Shown here in pieces: positions 25,913-34,398 of a stretch of DNA of 45,946 nucleotides. The notes beneath the pieces are model-generated. The model made no database searches and was not told the origin of the DNA. It worked only from the letters and a program-made list of their open reading frames with translations. Within the stretch, counting starts at the first letter, position 1. Every line of letters begins with the position of its first letter. Origin of the DNA: Rhizobium skierniewicense (GTDB lineage Bacteria; Pseudomonadota; Alphaproteobacteria; Rhizobiales; Rhizobiaceae). Position numbers and translations under genes: made by a program. The stretch is taken from assembly GCF_014196515.1 (NCBI RefSeq), contig NZ_JACIDV010000020.1, positions 1 through 45,946 on the forward strand. Reading direction: 5' to 3'.

Positions 25913-26052
25913 ACGATTGCTCGCTCGAAACCGTCTCGACCAGATAGACGGAATGCCAAGATGCCGTCAAGCATTCGTTTTGTTATGTTATTACATAATC
26001 CGTTTCAAGAGAATACTTTTGTGATGTGTCCAGTTGCCAGCGCCCAACAGGC

Positions 26053-26080
26053 AAAAGGCCGGGAATGTCTTCCCGGCCTT
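26053..26080 (-). terminator. Intrinsic terminator after the PQQ dehydrogenase gene
   Basis: Read on the minus strand, AAGGCCGGGAA and TTCCCGGCCTT form an 11-bp perfect stem with a 4-nt loop, followed by TTTT. It lies 24 nt after the stop codon at 26105. Confidence 0.88.
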
Positions 26081-26104
26081 CGTTATCGAACTGACTTTGG
26101 ATGC

Positions 26105-28444
26105 TCAAGGCAGCGTGTAGGCGATGACATAGTCACCGGGTTTTGTGCCCACTGAGCCGTGACCACCCGCGACCATGACGACATATTGCTTGCCGTTCTC
26201 CATCGCATAGGTCATCGGCGTCGCCTGGCCACCAGCGGGAAGACGTCCTTCCCAGAGCTGTTTGCCGGAGGTGAGATCGTAGGCACGCAGATAGTTATCG
26301 ACAGCGGCACTGAGAAACGCCACGCCACCCTTGGTAATCATCGGTCCGCCGATGCCGGGCACACCAACCTTGAAGGGCAGTGGAAGTGGCGTCATATCGT
26401 AAACGGTACCGTTCTTGTGCTTGTAGGCAACGTCACCCGTGCGCAGATCGGCGCCTGCGACGTAACCCCATGGCGGCGCCTGGCATGGAATGCCGAGCGG
26501 CCCGAGGAATGGTCCCATCAACACGCCATAGGGTGCTCCGTCGTTGCGGTTGAGGCCCTGCTCGCTGCCTTTCTCATCCTGACCCTTGGGCGGAATCTGC
26601 GCGCGAGGCACAAGCTGTGACGTAAAGGCCAGATAGGTCGGCATACCAAACATGACCTGACGCTCAGGATCGACGGCCACGGAACCCCAGTTGAAAGTGC
26701 CAAAGTTGCCGGGGTAGATCAGGGATCCGTTCAGCGACGGCGGCGTATAGCGACCTTCGTAATTCAGCTGGTGGAACTTGATACGGCATGCCAGCTGGTC
26801 GAACATGGACACGCCCCACATGTTCTTTTCGACCAAAGGCTCGGGCTTGAAGGACAACGCAGATGTCGGCTGTGTCGGCGCGCTGAAATCTTCAGGAATG
26901 GCACCGCCGGGTGCTTTCTCTTCCGTCACGGCCAGGATCGGCTCACCCGTGCGTCTATCGAGGACGTAAATGTCGCCCTGCTTGGTCGGCCCGACCAGTG
27001 CAGGAACAGTCTGACCGTCCTTTTTGGTGATGTCGAGCAGAACAGGCTGCGCTGGAACGTCCATGTCCCAGAGGTCGTGATGCACGGTCTGGCGCACCCA
27101 GCGATCTTGTCCCGTGTTGATATCCAGAGCGACGATCGACGACGAGTATTTCTCAACGCTTTCGCTGCGGCCCATGCCCAACTGGTCGGGAACCTGGTTG
27201 CCGAGCGGAATGTAGACGAGACCGAGCGCTTCATCGACGCTGAACACCGACCAGCTGTTGGGCGAGTTCGTCGTATAGGTCTGGCCCGGCTGCAAAGGCT
27301 GCGTCTGCGTCGGGTTTCCCGAGTCCCAGTTCCAGATCAACGCGCCTGTATTGACGTCGAACGCTCTGATGACGCCGGACTGTTCCTGGGTGGAGTAGTT
27401 GTCGTTGACCGCACCACCGATGATGATCTTGTTGTCGACGATGACAGGCGGAGATGTCGAGTAATAGTAGCCAGCCGGATTGTGCTCCATTCCGGATGCA
27501 AGTTGCAACGTGCCGTTCTGGGCAAACGAATTGCACACCAGGCCTGTCAACGCGTCCAAGGCAATCAGACGCGCGTCGGAGGTGGGCAGATAGACGCGCT
27601 GCGCGCAGGGCGCACCGGCGGGCACGGCAGGGTCGGCATAATAGGTCACACCCCGGCATGTCTGATGCTGACGGTCAGGGTTGAGACCCGCATTCGGATC
27701 GTATTTCCACTTTTCCTTGCCTGTGGCGGCATCAATGGCGATTGCCCAATTGTGCGGCGTGCAGAGATAGAGCGAGTTTCCCACTTTTAAGGGAGTCACC
27801 TGATAGGTTGTCTCGCCCACGTCCTCGGGCAGCTTTACGTCGCCCGTCCGGTACCGCCAAGCTTCCTTCAGGCCGCTGACATTGTCTGTGTTGATCTGGG
27901 CCAAAGGCGAGTACCGCTGACCGTAGGAGGTGCGGCCATATTGGTGCCACTCGTTGTCCGGAACAGCGTTTCCATAGGACGGCGACGCTGTCACGACCTC
28001 GGTCGGAAGATCGCCTTCCATATCATGCGGGTCTTGTGTCATGGCAAAAGCAGCAGCACCAACAGAAACCAGAACGGCTGTGAGCAGCGGAACCGCGTTT
28101 GCGCCATAGGTCGTGCCGGTTGGACTGGTAAAGCCCAGCGGCTTTCTGATCCAGGGCATCAAAAGCCACATACCCATGACGATAATGAAACCGCCGCGAG
28201 GCCCAAGCTGCCACCAGTCAAAGCCGACTTCCCATAGCGCCCATAGCAATGTGGCGATGACGAAGGCGGCATAAAAATGCAGTGCCAGCTTGTTTCGTTG
28301 AAATAACAAAACGGCAGTGATCACGAATGCGATCCCCGCCAATGCATAGTAAAAGCTTCCGCCCAGCATAACGAGCTGCGAACCGAAACCGAAAATTGCA
28401 AGTCCAATGAGCGTCAGGACGACTGCAGTGGATGTAACTGCCAT
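26105..28444 (-). CDS. gcd: Membrane-bound PQQ-dependent glucose-type dehydrogenase
   Basis: A 779-residue quinoprotein. The first about 130 residues carry four to five membrane helices (from VVLTLIGLAIFGFG to GGFIIVMGMWLLMPW), which anchor it and bind ubiquinone. The rest is a periplasmic beta-propeller, with DNEWHQYGRTSYGQRYSPL near its start and tryptophan-docking repeats such as KLPEDVGETTYQVTPLKVGN. Members oxidise glucose (Gcd) or quinate/shikimate (QuiA); size and N-terminus fit Gcd best. It needs PQQ, and no pqq genes lie in this window. The ATG at 28444 follows a terminator-like hairpin directly. An in-frame codon at 28468 would fall inside that hairpin. Confidence 0.9.
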   Translation of the reverse strand: MAVTSTAVVLTLIGLAIFGFGSQLVMLGGSFYYALAGIAFVITAVLLFQRNKLALHFYAAFVIATLLWALWEVGFDWWQLGPRGGFIIVMGMWLLMPWIRKPLGFTSPTGTTYGANAVPLLTAVLVSVGAAAFAMTQDPHDMEGDLPTEVVTASPSYGNAVPDNEWHQYGRTSYGQRYSPLAQINTDNVSGLKEAWRYRTGDVKLPEDVGETTYQVTPLKVGNSLYLCTPHNWAIAIDAATGKEKWKYDPNAGLNPDRQHQTCRGVTYYADPAVPAGAPCAQRVYLPTSDARLIALDALTGLVCNSFAQNGTLQLASGMEHNPAGYYYSTSPPVIVDNKIIIGGAVNDNYSTQEQSGVIRAFDVNTGALIWNWDSGNPTQTQPLQPGQTYTTNSPNSWSVFSVDEALGLVYIPLGNQVPDQLGMGRSESVEKYSSSIVALDINTGQDRWVRQTVHHDLWDMDVPAQPVLLDITKKDGQTVPALVGPTKQGDIYVLDRRTGEPILAVTEEKAPGGAIPEDFSAPTQPTSALSFKPEPLVEKNMWGVSMFDQLACRIKFHQLNYEGRYTPPSLNGSLIYPGNFGTFNWGSVAVDPERQVMFGMPTYLAFTSQLVPRAQIPPKGQDEKGSEQGLNRNDGAPYGVLMGPFLGPLGIPCQAPPWGYVAGADLRTGDVAYKHKNGTVYDMTPLPLPFKVGVPGIGGPMITKGGVAFLSAAVDNYLRAYDLTSGKQLWEGRLPAGGQATPMTYAMENGKQYVVMVAGGHGSVGTKPGDYVIAYTLP

Positions 28445-28473
28445 AAAAAGCCCCCGGTGGTCTCCCACCCGGG
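28445..28473 (-). terminator. Terminator-like hairpin abutting the gcd start codon
   Basis: Read on the minus strand, CCCGGGTGG, loop GAGA, then CCACCGGGG form a stem of eight pairs with one G-G mismatch, followed by GCTTTTT and at once by the ATG of gcd. The hairpin also contains the G-rich stretch that would act as the ribosome binding site. It may end the asparaginase operon, attenuate gcd, or mask its translation start. An alternative stem pairs 28501-28495 (CGGGAAC) with 28477-28470 (GTTTCCCG) and would break it. Confidence 0.65.
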
Positions 28474-28507
28474 AAACACCATCAGGCCTTAAAGGTTCCC
28501 GAAAAAA

Positions 28508-29449
28508 TCACGATTTCGCCACTTTTTCGAAGTCGCCAAAAGCGGCCTGCATATCGCCGGTGTTTTGGCCCGCAGCAATCATCGCCGCAAGCAGAATTCT
28601 GGCCTGTCCGGGCCGCAATGTCTGCGAGTGGATGGCGCCTGCGGCACCCAGATCATGGCCTCCGCCACCGCCGCCATAACCGGCCACAAGCCTGCCGGTC
28701 GGAACCCTGCTGGAAACGACCACAGGCACACCGGCATCCCGGCATCGGCCAACAGCTTCGACCACACGGACATTGGCATTACCCGAACCCAGCGCAGCCA
28801 GAACAACACCATCGACGCCAGCCTTGAGACTGGCATCGATATGGGTCGCGTCGCAGCCGGGATGGATCGCGACGATGTCCACTCTGATGTCCGTCACGCT
28901 TGCCGAAAGACCGAGGCTGTGAGGACACAGGGATGTGCCTGCCAGATCGAACGCGTCGCGCTCATCCGACGAACGTTTGTAGAGACCCCATGCGGGCAGA
29001 AGCTTTCCGCCGAAGCAGACCAGAACGCCTTCTTCCACGTTGGAAGGATGAGTGCAGGCTTCGATGGCGAACGAAAGATTATCCGGCCCATCCGCGTGCG
29101 GGTGGTCGGCAGTAAATTGCGCACCGGTAAAGATGACGGGTTTCGTCAGATGGTGCTGGAGATGAACCAGAAGCGCGCTTTCCTCCATGGCATCAGTGCC
29201 ATGAAGAATGACGACGCCGGACACGGCGGGATCGGCAAGCTCCAAGCCCACCGCATCGCTGATATGCTGCATGTCCGATAGCGTCAGGCTGGACGAATCC
29301 TTCGCCATCAACTCGACGGGCTTGACCGTTACATCGCCACTGGAAAGGCCGGAAACCAGCATCTTGCCAGACAGCGCCGGCTTGGCCGCGCCGGTGTCAT
29401 CACGCGTGCTGGCAATGGTGCCGCCAGTGGCAATCACAGCCACCTGCAT
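28508..29449 (-). CDS. ansA: L-asparaginase
   Basis: A 313-residue asparaginase of the bacterial (type I/II) fold that hydrolyses asparagine to aspartate and ammonium. The two catalytic threonine motifs are present: ATGGTIAS near the N-terminus and ILHGTDAMEE near residue 85. Lys in FTGAQ context (KPVIFTGAQ) follows. No signal peptide is visible, so it is taken to be cytosolic. The ATG at 29449 is preferred, as it places ATGGTIAS at the usual distance; a GTG at 29470 that overlaps the permease stop (GTGA) would add seven residues. It is the second gene of an operon with an asparagine-type permease. The C-terminal third has a glycine run (GGGGGG) after GYG, which is unusual. Confidence 0.9.
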   Translation of the reverse strand: MQVAVIATGGTIASTRDDTGAAKPALSGKMLVSGLSSGDVTVKPVELMAKDSSSLTLSDMQHISDAVGLELADPAVSGVVILHGTDAMEESALLVHLQHHLTKPVIFTGAQFTADHPHADGPDNLSFAIEACTHPSNVEEGVLVCFGGKLLPAWGLYKRSSDERDAFDLAGTSLCPHSLGLSASVTDIRVDIVAIHPGCDATHIDASLKAGVDGVVLAALGSGNANVRVVEAVGRCRDAGVPVVVSSRVPTGRLVAGYGGGGGGHDLGAAGAIHSQTLRPGQARILLAAMIAAGQNTGDMQAAFGDFEKVAKS

Positions 29450-29466
29450 TGTCGTATGCTCACCGC

Positions 29467-30942
29467 TCACGCATCGCCTCGAGGTCCAGCCTGTCTGGAC
29501 GTTTCGGCTTTCGCCAGTTCATGAATGCGATTTCGCAACACATACCATCCCGCAACGAGAGCTGGCGCAATGATGACGAGCGAACCGACCGTCAACGTGC
29601 CAGCAGGATAATCCAATGCCATCAGCACCAGAACGCCGAGAAGAAAGACAAGCGTCAATATACCGGTGTAAGGCGCGCCAAACATTCTGAAATCAGGACG
29701 GCGCATTTCTCCCCGCCGCGACAGGTGCCACAGCTTGAGTTGGCATAACACGATGACACCCCAGGCGCAAATAATACCCAGAGCCGAAAGATTGAGAGCA
29801 ATTTCAAAGGCCTCAGACGGTATGATGGCATTGAGAATGACGCCGATGACGGTCACGACAGCGGTCACCGCAATGCCGCCATAGGGCACACCCGCCTTGT
29901 TCATTCTGGCCAGAGCGGCAGGCGCCGAACCGGAAACGGCCATCGAGTGCAGGATGCGCCCGGTCGAGTAAAGCCCCGCATTGAGCGACGACAAGACAGC
30001 CGTCAGCACCACGAGGTTCATGATGATATCGGCACCTTCAATGCCGATGGAGCCGAAGAAAGTCACGAACGGGCTCTCGCCGGCCTTGTAGGCCGTATAC
30101 GGCAAAAGAAGCGTCAGAAGCAGAACCGAGCCAACGTAGAACACCAGCAACCGGAACACCACGGTGCGGATCGCGCCGGGGATGACCTTGCGCGGATCTT
30201 CGGTTTCACCCGCCGTCGTGCCGATCAACTCGATGGAGGCATAGGCAAACAAGACCCCTTGAATGATGATGAAGGCGGGTAGAATACCGTTGGGGAAGAA
30301 GCCGCCATTGTCGGTAATCAGGCTGAAGCCCGTGACATGCCCTTCGATCGGCGTGCCAAAAATGACGAAATAGACGCCGACGACGAGGAATGTTGCGAGC
30401 GCGACAACCTTGATGAGGCTGAACCAGAATTCCAGTTCACCGAACACCTTGACCGACAGCATGTTCATGGCCAGGACGATGATGAGCGCCCCAAGCGCGA
30501 AGACCCACTGGTCGATACCCTGCATCCACGGCACATATTGCTTGAAGAAGTTCATGTAGATGGCAACGGCAGTGACGTCTGCGACAGATGTCATGGCCCA
30601 ATTCAGCCAGTACATCCAGCCAACCGCAAAGGCCATTTTCTCCCCGTAAAACTCGCGGGCGTAGGAAACGAAAGAGCCGGAGGACGGACGGTGCATGATG
30701 AGCTCGCCCAAAGCGCGCAGCACCAGAAAGGCAAAGAAGCCGCAAATGGCGTAGACGAAAACCAGAGCAGGCCCGGCAGCGGCCAGACGCCCGCCAGCAC
30801 CGAGAAACAATCCGGTTCCAATCGCGCCGCCAATGGCGATCATCTGAATCTGACGAGGCTTGAGAGCCTTGTGATATCCAAGCTCTTCTTTGAACTGCGT
30901 GTCGCGGTCGTGGTGGTTCTGATTTGGCTGGTTCACTGACAA
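29467..30942 (-). CDS. ansP: Amino acid permease, probably asparagine (AnsP type)
   Basis: A 491-residue permease of the APC superfamily amino acid transporter group with 12 helices. The family signature is near the start: [20 protein letters not shown], then [12 protein letters not shown] and a [20 protein letters not shown] loop. AnsP, GabP and CycA share these motifs; AnsP is favoured because the asparaginase gene follows directly. The start is a TTG at 30942 with GGGAGG 5 nt upstream; a GTG at 30936 is possible. A GntR regulator gene lies upstream on the same strand. Confidence 0.88.
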   Translation of the reverse strand: MSVNQPNQNHHDRDTQFKEELGYHKALKPRQIQMIAIGGAIGTGLFLGAGGRLAAAGPALVFVYAICGFFAFLVLRALGELIMHRPSSGSFVSYAREFYGEKMAFAVGWMYWLNWAMTSVADVTAVAIYMNFFKQYVPWMQGIDQWVFALGALIIVLAMNMLSVKVFGELEFWFSLIKVVALATFLVVGVYFVIFGTPIEGHVTGFSLITDNGGFFPNGILPAFIIIQGVLFAYASIELIGTTAGETEDPRKVIPGAIRTVVFRLLVFYVGSVLLLTLLLPYTAYKAGESPFVTFFGSIGIEGADIIMNLVVLTAVLSSLNAGLYSTGRILHSMAVSGSAPAALARMNKAGVPYGGIAVTAVVTVIGVILNAIIPSEAFEIALNLSALGIICAWGVIVLCQLKLWHLSRRGEMRRPDFRMFGAPYTGILTLVFLLGVLVLMALDYPAGTLTVGSLVIIAPALVAGWYVLRNRIHELAKAETSRQAGPRGDA

Positions 30943-31273
30943 TCGCCCCTCCCTCAGATCTTTGGTCAGCCGCGCATTCCGATCAATCAGCCAGCAAATT
31001 CCAGCCCTACGGTGTCGGCGGCCTTGGCGTTAAAGTCCAAATAAACAATATGCTTCTGTTATGCTGTTAGACAGATTTTCCGGTCCAAATACTGACCATC
31101 ACGTGCGACGTCAAGCTCTATTGCCATGAGACCGCAACGGAGGTCTGGCCGCCGAAATTCGACAGGGCACAGCAACGACAAAAAAATAGGATGCCAACCA
31201 AATGCGCCAAGCACGCGCGCTTTATCTCTATTAAAATGGCCCGGAAGAATAGATCAGCGTTTCAAAACAACGG
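30943..31273 (-). promoter_or_regulatory. 331-nt leader of the ansP operon
   Basis: No gene is seen. It must hold the promoter of the permease operon. A short palindrome, CTGTTAGACAG (31064-31074), lies in an AT-rich stretch and could be an operator for a FadR-type GntR protein, but it is not the same as the inverted repeat before the GntR gene itself. No terminator with a clear T-run was found after the GntR gene. Confidence 0.4.
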
Positions 31274-31987
31274 CTAACGCAGCGCCCTTTCGTCGCCCAG
31301 AATGGACGTGACGATCTGCTTGACCTCACTCAGATGCGCATCCATCGCGCTTCTTGCGGTCTCGTCCGAACCGGCGGCGATGGCTTCGGCAATCAAACGG
31401 TGCTCGACATTGGAGGCAATGCGGCGCGGTGCCATGATGTTCAACAGTTCAGATTGCTGACTGAGCGAGCCGCGCGCATCCGAGACGATCTTGGCAAAGA
31501 CAGAATTCCCGGACGCTTCAGCGATGGCACAGTGGAACTCCGAGTCAAGCTTGACCCATTTCGGCGGGTCCTCCTGCGCATCCATCGCGTCGCAGAGGCT
31601 GAGGATCCGAGAGAGCTGCTCGCCGGTTCGCCTGACCGCCGCCCAACCGGCAGCGGGAACCTCGATATAGGGTCTGGCCTCGATAAGGTCGCGAGCCGAG
31701 TAGCCGCCGTAACTGAGCCCGGGACTTGGTCTATCGGTCAGAACGAATGTACCGCTGCCTGTCCGTGTCTGGGTCATGCCCAACGTTTGCAGGGAACGGA
31801 GAGCCTCCCGCACGATGGGTCGGCTGACGCCGTATTTGCCTGCCAGGTGCGTTTCAGCAGGCAACCGCGTGCCAACGGTCAAGCGCCCGGAGACGATCGC
31901 CAACCGCAAATCCTCAAAAACCGATTCCGCCGCGCTTTTGCGGGTGATCGGGCTTGTTTCTGATAACCAGTCCACCCCTGCACTCAT
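31274..31987 (-). CDS. GntR-family regulator, FadR subfamily
   Basis: A 237-residue regulator with a winged helix at about residues 18-85 (LPAETHLAGKYGVSRPIVRE, then ALRSLQTLG) and an all-helical FCD ligand domain at about 100-225 (WVKLDSEFHCAIAEASGNSV holds Asp/His metal ligands). FadR-type regulators usually repress catabolic operons until an organic acid binds. It lies 331 nt upstream of the asparagine permease and asparaginase genes in the same direction, so it probably controls them. The ATG at 31987 is close to a 7-bp inverted repeat that may be its own operator. Confidence 0.9.
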   Translation of the reverse strand: MSAGVDWLSETSPITRKSAAESVFEDLRLAIVSGRLTVGTRLPAETHLAGKYGVSRPIVREALRSLQTLGMTQTRTGSGTFVLTDRPSPGLSYGGYSARDLIEARPYIEVPAAGWAAVRRTGEQLSRILSLCDAMDAQEDPPKWVKLDSEFHCAIAEASGNSVFAKIVSDARGSLSQQSELLNIMAPRRIASNVEHRLIAEAIAAGSDETARSAMDAHLSEVKQIVTSILGDERALR

Positions 31988-31988
31988 G

Positions 31989-32021
31989 TGACAACCTTTT
32001 ATAAACCCGAGATCGTTGTCA
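31989..32021. promoter_or_regulatory. Inverted repeat at the GntR gene start, possible operator
   Basis: TGACAAC (31989-31995) and GTTGTCA (32015-32021) are perfect 7-bp arms 19 nt apart, centred about 18 nt upstream of the GntR start codon. The spacing (about two helical turns) suits two dimers or a looped pair more than a single FadR site. Confidence 0.4.
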
Positions 32022-32138
32022 AGGCGTGTACGTGCTGGCTAACGGGTTTTACGAGAACAAAAAAATGGAAATATGCCCGATTTTTAGTCGCGGTTAAAAA
32101 GATTGCAAATGATTGTCTGCTACGTCATCAATGCGCTC

Positions 32139-32726
32139 ATGACGCTGCGAGACCTGACCATTCTGGTGATCGATGAAAACGCCATCCGTGCCTCCATTAT
32201 CGAGGAGGGATTGCGAGAGGCGGGGCATGACCGTGTCACTGTCATCCATCAGGTTCACGGCGTAGCACGTATCATCGACACGCTCTGTCCCGATGTTATC
32301 GTCATTGATATAGAAAATCCAAATCGGGACATGATGGAACATTTGTTCCAATTAACGCGCACAGTGGGACGCCCGATCGCCATGTTCGTGGATCGCTCGG
32401 ATACAGACTCCATCGAAGCGGCGGTCGAGGCGGGCGTTTCGGCCTATATCGTTGACGGTCTGAAGAAGGAGCGCGTCAAACCCATTCTGGATATGGCCGT
32501 CAGTCGCTTCAATGCCTTCAGCCGTCTGAAACGGGAATTGGCCGACGCCAAATCGGCGCTGGAAGACCGAAAGATCGTCGAGCGCGCCAAGGGCATTCTC
32601 ATGAAGATGCGCGGCCTGTCTGAAGAGGAAGCTTTCGCACTTTTGCGCCAGACGGCAATGAACGAGAAGAAAAAACTGTCCGAGATTGCGCAAAGCGTCG
32701 TCACGGCTGCCGGTTTGCTGATGTGA
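32139..32726 (+). CDS. nasT: ANTAR-domain antiterminator NasT
   Basis: A 195-residue RNA-binding regulator. A receiver-like domain (about 5-118; LTILVIDENAIRASIIEEGL, VIVIDIENPNRD) precedes an ANTAR domain (about 125-190, with RAKGILMKMRGLSEEEAFA and LLRQTAMNEKKKLSEIAQ). NasT binds two-hairpin leader RNAs and prevents transcription termination of nitrate assimilation operons. It is held inactive by NasS until nitrate appears. The start at 32139 aligns with the usual beginning of the receiver; in-frame codons at 32103 or 32109 would add about ten residues. The gene is followed 31 nt later by nasS. Confidence 0.93.
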   Translation: MTLRDLTILVIDENAIRASIIEEGLREAGHDRVTVIHQVHGVARIIDTLCPDVIVIDIENPNRDMMEHLFQLTRTVGRPIAMFVDRSDTDSIEAAVEAGVSAYIVDGLKKERVKPILDMAVSRFNAFSRLKRELADAKSALEDRKIVERAKGILMKMRGLSEEEAFALLRQTAMNEKKKLSEIAQSVVTAAGLLM

Positions 32727-32757
32727 GCGGGCCAGGACAGGAAAGGACGTGGAAGAT

Positions 32758-34044
32758 ATGACGAGCACCGTCAGCGAGAAAACGAAAAGCGCTCCGGCAG
32801 ACACCGCGCCCGCCCTGATCGGCAATGACCGCCAACGCATATTGCGGGCAGGCTTCATTCCGCTCGTTGACGCGTCTGTTCTCATTGCCGCGGCCGAATT
32901 CGGTTTCGCAGAGCGGGAAGGCCTGAAACTCGACCTCGTCAAGGACGTGTCCTGGGCCAATGTACGCGACCGCCTGGCATTCCGTCAGTTCGATATCGCC
33001 CACATGCTATCGCCCATGCCGGTCGCCTCGATGCTGGATCTGGGCTCCAATCCCTCCCCGACCATCACGCCATTCTCGCTGGGGCGCGGCGGCAATGCGA
33101 TCACGCTTTCGACACGACTGTTTGGCCGCATGCGTGAGGTTTCGGGCATTTCGGAGACGGCAAGCGCGCTTGACAACGCGATGGCCCTGAAAACCCTCCT
33201 GGGGGAGATGCGCACGCGTGGCGAAGGCGCCCCGACCTTCGGTGTCACCTACCCTTTTTCCTCACACAATTACGAGTTTCGGTATTGGCTGGCGGCTGGT
33301 GGCATCAATCCCGACAGGGATGTCAAACTCGTCGTCGTGCCGCCACCTTTGACGTCAGATGCATTGGCCGCCGGTGCCATAGACGGCTTCTGCGTCGGCG
33401 CACCCTGGAACATGATGGCGAGCGAACGCGGCATAGGCCGCATCGTTGCCGCCAAACAGGATATCTGGCCATCGGCCCCGGAAAAGGTCGTCGGCATGCG
33501 CCCTGAATGGGCCGAAGCACAGCCCGAAGCAGTGTCTCGCCTGCTCGTGGCGCTGGACGCCGCTGCCCGCTGGTGTGACGATACGCAGAACCATAGCGCT
33601 CTGGCTGGGATGCTGGCAGACACGAAATATATCGCCGCGCCCGAGGAGATCATTCGGCAGGTGTTGGCTGGACGCTTCAGCGTCGATGCGCAGGGAAATC
33701 ACCGCGTGATCGAGCGCTATTTCACCTTTCATGATAATTTTGCCAATTATCCTCGCAAAAGCCAAGCGCTGTGGATTTACAGCCAGATGATCCGCTGGGG
33801 CCAAGCGAACTTTACGCCGCAACTGGCGCAAGCCGCGGCATCGGCCTACCGCAGCGACCTCTACCGCAACGTCCTGGGTGCTGCCCTCGCACCGCAGGAA
33901 CCGGACCTACGCATGGAAGGCGATATCGACGGCGACCGCTTCATGGATGGCCATGTCTTCGATCCCGGCTCCATCGAGGACTACGTGGACAGCTTTCCCG
34001 TCAGCGCGCGCAATCACTTTTCTTCTGCTTTCGACGACGTCTAA
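32758..34044 (+). CDS. nasS: Cytosolic nitrate sensor NasS
   Basis: A 428-residue protein of the NrtA/CmpA nitrate-binding family (YWLAAGGINPDRDVKLVVV and DGFCVGAPWN are shared with the nrtA product in this window). It has no signal peptide; the N-terminus MTSTVSEKTKSAPADTA is hydrophilic. That is the mark of NasS, which binds nitrate in the cytosol and releases NasT. It lies 31 nt after nasT, the normal order in alphaproteobacteria. A GTG at 32749 is an alternative start. Confidence 0.93.
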   Translation: MTSTVSEKTKSAPADTAPALIGNDRQRILRAGFIPLVDASVLIAAAEFGFAEREGLKLDLVKDVSWANVRDRLAFRQFDIAHMLSPMPVASMLDLGSNPSPTITPFSLGRGGNAITLSTRLFGRMREVSGISETASALDNAMALKTLLGEMRTRGEGAPTFGVTYPFSSHNYEFRYWLAAGGINPDRDVKLVVVPPPLTSDALAAGAIDGFCVGAPWNMMASERGIGRIVAAKQDIWPSAPEKVVGMRPEWAEAQPEAVSRLLVALDAAARWCDDTQNHSALAGMLADTKYIAAPEEIIRQVLAGRFSVDAQGNHRVIERYFTFHDNFANYPRKSQALWIYSQMIRWGQANFTPQLAQAAASAYRSDLYRNVLGAALAPQEPDLRMEGDIDGDRFMDGHVFDPGSIEDYVDSFPVSARNHFSSAFDDV

Positions 34045-34055
34045 CAGGCGCACAC

Positions 34056-34072
34056 TGCACAAACGCTGCGCA
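34056..34072 (+). promoter_or_regulatory. Possible NtrC-binding half-palindrome
   Basis: TGCAC, 7 nt, then GCGCA resembles the NtrC consensus (TGCACC, 5 nt, GGTGCA) in its outer arms but differs inside. It lies about 130 nt upstream of the sigma-54 promoter, a usual distance. This is a weak match. Confidence 0.3.
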
Positions 34073-34201
34073 TCGAAAATGCTTCCCTCGCGTCATATGC
34101 GCAAAATATGAGCCGCAGAACGCCCGATGGAACGGAGAGAAAGTCGCTTTAATTTTCGAAATACCGTTTTTATTTCAAAGGCATAATTTATGAGGGTAAA
34201 A

Positions 34202-34218
34202 CTGGCATAGCATTTGCT
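34202..34218 (+). promoter_or_regulatory. Sigma-54 promoter of the nitrate assimilation operon
   Basis: CTGGCATAGCATTTGCT matches the -24/-12 consensus (YTGGCAC, 6 nt, TTGCW), with GG and GC separated by exactly 10 nt. Transcription would start near 34229, just before the first leader hairpin at 34231, which supports the call. Confidence 0.82.
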
Positions 34219-34230
34219 TCGAAGAAAATA

Positions 34231-34299
34231 CTCGGTCAACGGCGATCGGGGATAAAAGCGCTTCACTGCTGCTTACCAACGACACAGACGTCGCAAGGT
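34231..34299 (+). promoter_or_regulatory. NasT-responsive (ANTAR-type) two-hairpin leader RNA
   Basis: Hairpin 1 (34231-34250): CTCGGTC and GATCGGG pair over 7 bp (two G-U) around hexaloop AACGGC. Hairpin 2 (34275-34299): CGAC and GTCG around hexaloop ACAGAC (34284-34289), extended by ACC/GGT across a small internal loop. Both loops have A at position 1 and G at position 4, the known requirement for ANTAR proteins. Hairpin 2 overlaps the first arm of the terminator downstream, so the two exclude each other, as in the known antitermination mechanism. Confidence 0.82.
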
Positions 34300-34356
34300 T
34301 TTTGCTGACCGGGACCTCCCTCCTGGCAATCGCAATCTCCGAGCGGCGTTTTTTTT
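34288..34356 (+). terminator. Leader terminator controlled by NasT
   Basis: ACGTCGC (34288-34294) pairs with GCGGCGT (34343-34349) with one G-U pair, continued after an AA/GA internal step by GG/CC, and encloses a hairpin CCGGGA, CCTCCC, TCCTGG (34309-34326). Eight T follow at 34349-34356. It lies 43 nt before nrtA. Its first arm is part of hairpin 2 of the NasT leader. Confidence 0.75.
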
Positions 34357-34398
34357 GTTTTTATCTTTCGCAAACAGCGCCGGAACGGCGGATCAAAA

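Noticed and set aside
34130..34154. GGAAC upstream of nrtA as an EcfG promoter
   Set aside because: At 16-17 nt spacing the -10 box is TAAT or AATT, not CGTT, and a good sigma-54 promoter lies closer to the gene.
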